DNA of 7,693 nucleotides, taken from Rhodospirillaceae bacterium. GTDB lineage: Bacteria; Pseudomonadota; Alphaproteobacteria; UBA11136. The stretch lies in the NCBI GenBank assembly GCA_018663165.1, contig JABJES010000069.1, positions 1 to 7,693 on the forward strand, read 5' to 3'. The notes below the pieces were generated by a model. It was not told the DNA's origin. It saw only the letters and a list, made by a program, of their open reading frames with translations, and did not search any database. The position numbers and the translations under genes were made by a program. Positions 5,534 through 7,693 of this stretch are shown piece by piece (the first letter of the stretch is position 1; each line of letters starts with the position of its first letter).

Positions 5534-5932
5534 ATGACCCGGCAAGACAGGCCCTTATCGCCGCATCTTCAGATTTACAGGCCGCAGATCACATCTGTGC
5601 TGTCGATCCTCCATCGCATTACCGGGGTAGGCTTGGCACTCGGCGTGCCGCTCTTCGCCTGGTGGTTGGCCGCCCTTGCCACTGGACCCGACGCCTATGC
5701 CCTTGCCCGCAGTTTTTTCGCCTCGCCAATCGGCCTGGCGCTGCTTCTCGGCTGGTCCTTCGCCTTTTTCTATCACCTCAGCAACGGCATCCGTCATCTG
5801 GCTTGGGACAAGGGGTTGGGATTCGACCTTAAAACTGCCGCCCTGACCGGCTGGCTCGTCATCTTTGCCTCTCTTGGCCTGACAACTCTTGCCTGGGTGC
5901 TGGCCTGCCCCCGGATCGGGATCTGGTCATGA
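5534..5932 (+). CDS. sdhC: Succinate dehydrogenase cytochrome b556 subunit
   Basis: This 132-residue membrane anchor of complex II holds, with SdhD, haem b and the ubiquinone site in the cytoplasmic membrane. The family N-terminus RPLSPHLQIYRP is at residues 6-17. SILHRITG (24-31) supplies the residues equivalent to the E. coli quinone-site Ser27 and Arg31 (here S24, R28). H81 in FYHLSNGIRHLAWD matches E. coli haem ligand His84. Three hydrophobic segments are visible at about 24-48, 62-86 and 103-125. ATG 5534 is preceded by AAGGGA (5524-5529) at 4 nt. It is the first gene of the operon, downstream of the proposed promoter at 5446-5474, and overlaps sdhD by 4 nt (ATGA). Length is normal for alphaproteobacterial SdhC. 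Confidence 0.95.
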   Translation: MTRQDRPLSPHLQIYRPQITSVLSILHRITGVGLALGVPLFAWWLAALATGPDAYALARSFFASPIGLALLLGWSFAFFYHLSNGIRHLAWDKGLGFDLKTAALTGWLVIFASLGLTTLAWVLACPRIGIWS

Positions 5933-6291
5933 GCACGCCCCAAAGCGGCATGAAAAGCGGCGTCCGCCACTGGAAAGAACAACGCGCCTCGGCCCTTCTT
6001 CTTATTCCACTCGGTCTATGGCTGGTGGTTTCCCTAGCCTATCTTGCCAGCACAAGGGCCACTTATGATGGCGTGCATGCCTGGGTTGGCGACACCCTCA
6101 ACGGTGTCCTGCTGTTCGTCTTTTGCGGCGCCCTGTTCCGCCATCTTCTGCTGGGGCTTGAGGTGGTGGTTGACGATTACGTCCATACGCCGCAGACAAA
6201 CCTCAGGCTGCATAAATTTATCCGGCTCCTCGGTCGGGTTTGCGCCGCTGTGGCCGTCATTTCCATTATCGTCATCATGATCGACAGCTAG
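5929..6291 (+). CDS. sdhD: Succinate dehydrogenase hydrophobic membrane anchor subunit
   Basis: This 120-residue second membrane anchor of complex II pairs with SdhC around haem b and ubiquinone. The N-terminal segment SGVRHWKEQRASALLLIPL (10-28) is typical of alphaproteobacterial SdhD. H72 in FRHLLLGLEVVVDDYVH is near the haem, and D83-Y84 match the E. coli pair Asp82-Tyr83 at the quinone pocket. Three membrane segments appear at about 20-40, 56-80 and 99-118. ATG 5929 overlaps the sdhC TGA as ATGA, a classic translational-coupling arrangement that keeps anchor subunits in equal amount. sdhA starts 10 nt after its stop. SdhD diverges quickly, so the call rests on position, topology and the DDYVH motif together. 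Confidence 0.93.
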   Translation: MSTPQSGMKSGVRHWKEQRASALLLIPLGLWLVVSLAYLASTRATYDGVHAWVGDTLNGVLLFVFCGALFRHLLLGLEVVVDDYVHTPQTNLRLHKFIRLLGRVCAAVAVISIIVIMIDS

Positions 6292-6301
6292 GATAAGAGT
6301 T

Positions 6302-7693
6302 ATGGCCGGAAAATACGAAATCATCGACCATGACTACGATGTCGTTATCGTCGGCGCCGGCGGTGCTGGCCTGCGCGCGACTCTCGGCATGGCCGCAGCC
6401 GGCCTGAAAACCGCCTGCGTCACCAAAGTGTTCCCCACCCGCAGCCACACGGTTGCAGCCCAGGGCGGCATTTCCGCCGCGTTAGGCAATATGGGCGAGG
6501 ATGACTGGCGCTGGCATATGTACGACACGGTCAAAGGCTCCGACTGGCTCGGCGATCAGGATGCCATTGCCTATATGTGCCGTGAGGCGCCAGAAGCCGT
6601 TCTTGAGCTGGAACATCTGGGTGTACCTTTTTCGCGCACCGAGGAAGGCAAGATTTATCAGCGCCCTTTCGGTGGCATGACGACCCATTTCGGTGAGGGA
6701 ACGGCGCAACGCACCTGTGCTGCCGCCGACCGCACCGGCCATGCCATTCTTCACACCCTTTACCAACAATCCCTCAACCATGAGGCTCAATTTTTCGTCG
6801 AATATTTTGCCATCGACCTGATGATGGACGCAGAGGGGAATTGTTGCGGCGTCGTGGCGATGAACCTCGACGACGGCACCCTGCACCGTTTCCGCTCTAA
6901 AATGGTCGTTCTGGCCACCGGCGGGTACGGCCGCACCTATTTTTCCTGTACCTCTGCCCATACCTGCACCGGCGATGGCGGCGGCATGGCATTGCGCGCC
7001 GGGCTACCCCTCCAGGACATGGAATTCATCCAATTCCATCCCACCGGAATCTACGGGGTCGGCGTGCTGATTACCGAAGGCGTGCGCGGCGAGGGCGGGT
7101 TCCTCACCAACGCCGAGGGTGAACGCTTCATGGAGCGTTATGCCCCCCACGCAAAGGATTTGGCGTGCCGCGACGTGGTCAGCCGAGCGGTCACCATGGA
7201 AATCCAGGAAGGGCGCGGTTGCGGCGAGAACAAGGATTACGTCAACCTCAACCTCAGCCATCTCGACCCAGCCGTTATTCACGAACGTCTGCCGGGGATT
7301 GCCGAATCGGCACAAGTCTTCGCCAATGTCGACGTCACCCGTGAGCCGATCCCCACCCAGCCGACAGTCCACTACAACATGGGCGGCATCCCCACCAACA
7401 TCCACGGCGAGGTGGTAACGCTAAAAGACGGCAACCCCGATACGGTGGTGCCGGGCCTGATGGCAATCGGCGAGGCGGCCTGCGTCTCGGTCCATGGAGC
7501 CAACCGACTGGGCTCCAACTCACTGCTTGATATTATTGTTTTCGGCCGCGCCGCAGCCCAGCGCTGCGCCGAGATCATCAAGCCGGGCAGCGCCCACAAG
7601 GATCTGCCGAAAGACGCCGGTGCCCTGGCGCTCTCACGCCTTGATAAGGTGCTAAATGCCAAGGGAAAGACATCAACCGCCGAGCTTCGCCTG
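6302..7693 (+). CDS. sdhA: Succinate dehydrogenase flavoprotein subunit, N-terminal 464 residues (3' end outside window)
   Basis: SdhA oxidises succinate to fumarate in the TCA cycle and passes electrons through covalent FAD to the SdhB iron-sulphur clusters. It faces the cytoplasm on the membrane. The 464 codons are open to the last base; the family is about 590-600 residues, so roughly the last fifth is cut off. The FAD-binding glycine loop is GAGGAGLR (18-25). H49 in RSHTVAAQGG is the histidine expected to bind FAD covalently (E. coli His45). Active-site residues match E. coli with an offset of four: H246 in QFHPTG, T258/E259 in ITEG and R290 in CRDVVSRA. HYNMGGIPTN and HGANRLGSNSLLD follow. 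ATG 6302 has AGGA (6290-6293) 8 nt upstream, overlapping the sdhD stop. sdhB is expected next. Confidence 0.97.
   Translation, partial: MAGKYEIIDHDYDVVIVGAGGAGLRATLGMAAAGLKTACVTKVFPTRSHTVAAQGGISAALGNMGEDDWRWHMYDTVKGSDWLGDQDAIAYMCREAPEAVLELEHLGVPFSRTEEGKIYQRPFGGMTTHFGEGTAQRTCAAADRTGHAILHTLYQQSLNHEAQFFVEYFAIDLMMDAEGNCCGVVAMNLDDGTLHRFRSKMVVLATGGYGRTYFSCTSAHTCTGDGGGMALRAGLPLQDMEFIQFHPTGIYGVGVLITEGVRGEGGFLTNAEGERFMERYAPHAKDLACRDVVSRAVTMEIQEGRGCGENKDYVNLNLSHLDPAVIHERLPGIAESAQVFANVDVTREPIPTQPTVHYNMGGIPTNIHGEVVTLKDGNPDTVVPGLMAIGEAACVSVHGANRLGSNSLLDIIVFGRAAAQRCAEIIKPGSAHKDLPKDAGALALSRLDKVLNAKGKTSTAELRL

Overview
The window reads as a piece of an alphaproteobacterial chromosome, most likely from a Rhodospirillales-like lineage. 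The reasons are the leuC-leuD-leuB-asd order, a two-domain mesaconyl-CoA hydratase of the Rhodobacter type, and an sdhC-sdhD-sdhA operon with alphaproteobacterial-looking subunits. Genus and species cannot be read from the sequence. All confident genes lie on the plus strand, and I see no transposase, phage, CRISPR, rRNA or tRNA gene.

Block 1 (1-2273) is leucine biosynthesis. It holds the C-terminal part of LeuC, complete LeuD (together the isopropylmalate isomerase) and complete LeuB (3-isopropylmalate dehydrogenase), closely spaced as one operon. Block 2 (2348-4491) holds asd (aspartate-semialdehyde dehydrogenase, entry to Lys/Thr/Met/Ile) and a mesaconyl-CoA hydratase (mch/meaC type). The hydratase belongs to the ethylmalonyl-CoA pathway, which replaces the glyoxylate shunt for growth on C2 compounds in many alphaproteobacteria.

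Block 3 (4492-5533) is a gap of 1,042 nt without a confident gene and is the most unusual part of the window. Its left half holds a perfect 14-bp inverted repeat enclosing two smaller hairpins (a three-way-junction fold), a terminator-like hairpin on the minus strand, another compound hairpin and one weak small ORF. Its right half is AT-rich (34% GC over 5161-5280). It carries a consensus DnaA box next to a second good one, 11 bp apart, with a weaker third copy at the same spacing. Just before sdhC there is a sigma70-like promoter whose -10 overlaps an FNR/FixK-type palindrome.

Block 4 (5534-7693) is the succinate dehydrogenase (complex II) operon: sdhC, sdhD (4-nt overlap) and the first 464 codons of sdhA, cut by the window end. 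sdhB is expected just downstream. Functionally, the ethylmalonyl-CoA pathway feeds succinyl-CoA and malate into the TCA cycle, so an mch next to sdh is metabolically coherent. The FNR-like site suggests oxygen control of sdh. No wholly new protein system is visible. The candidates for something undescribed are the structured element and the DnaA-box cluster in the gap.
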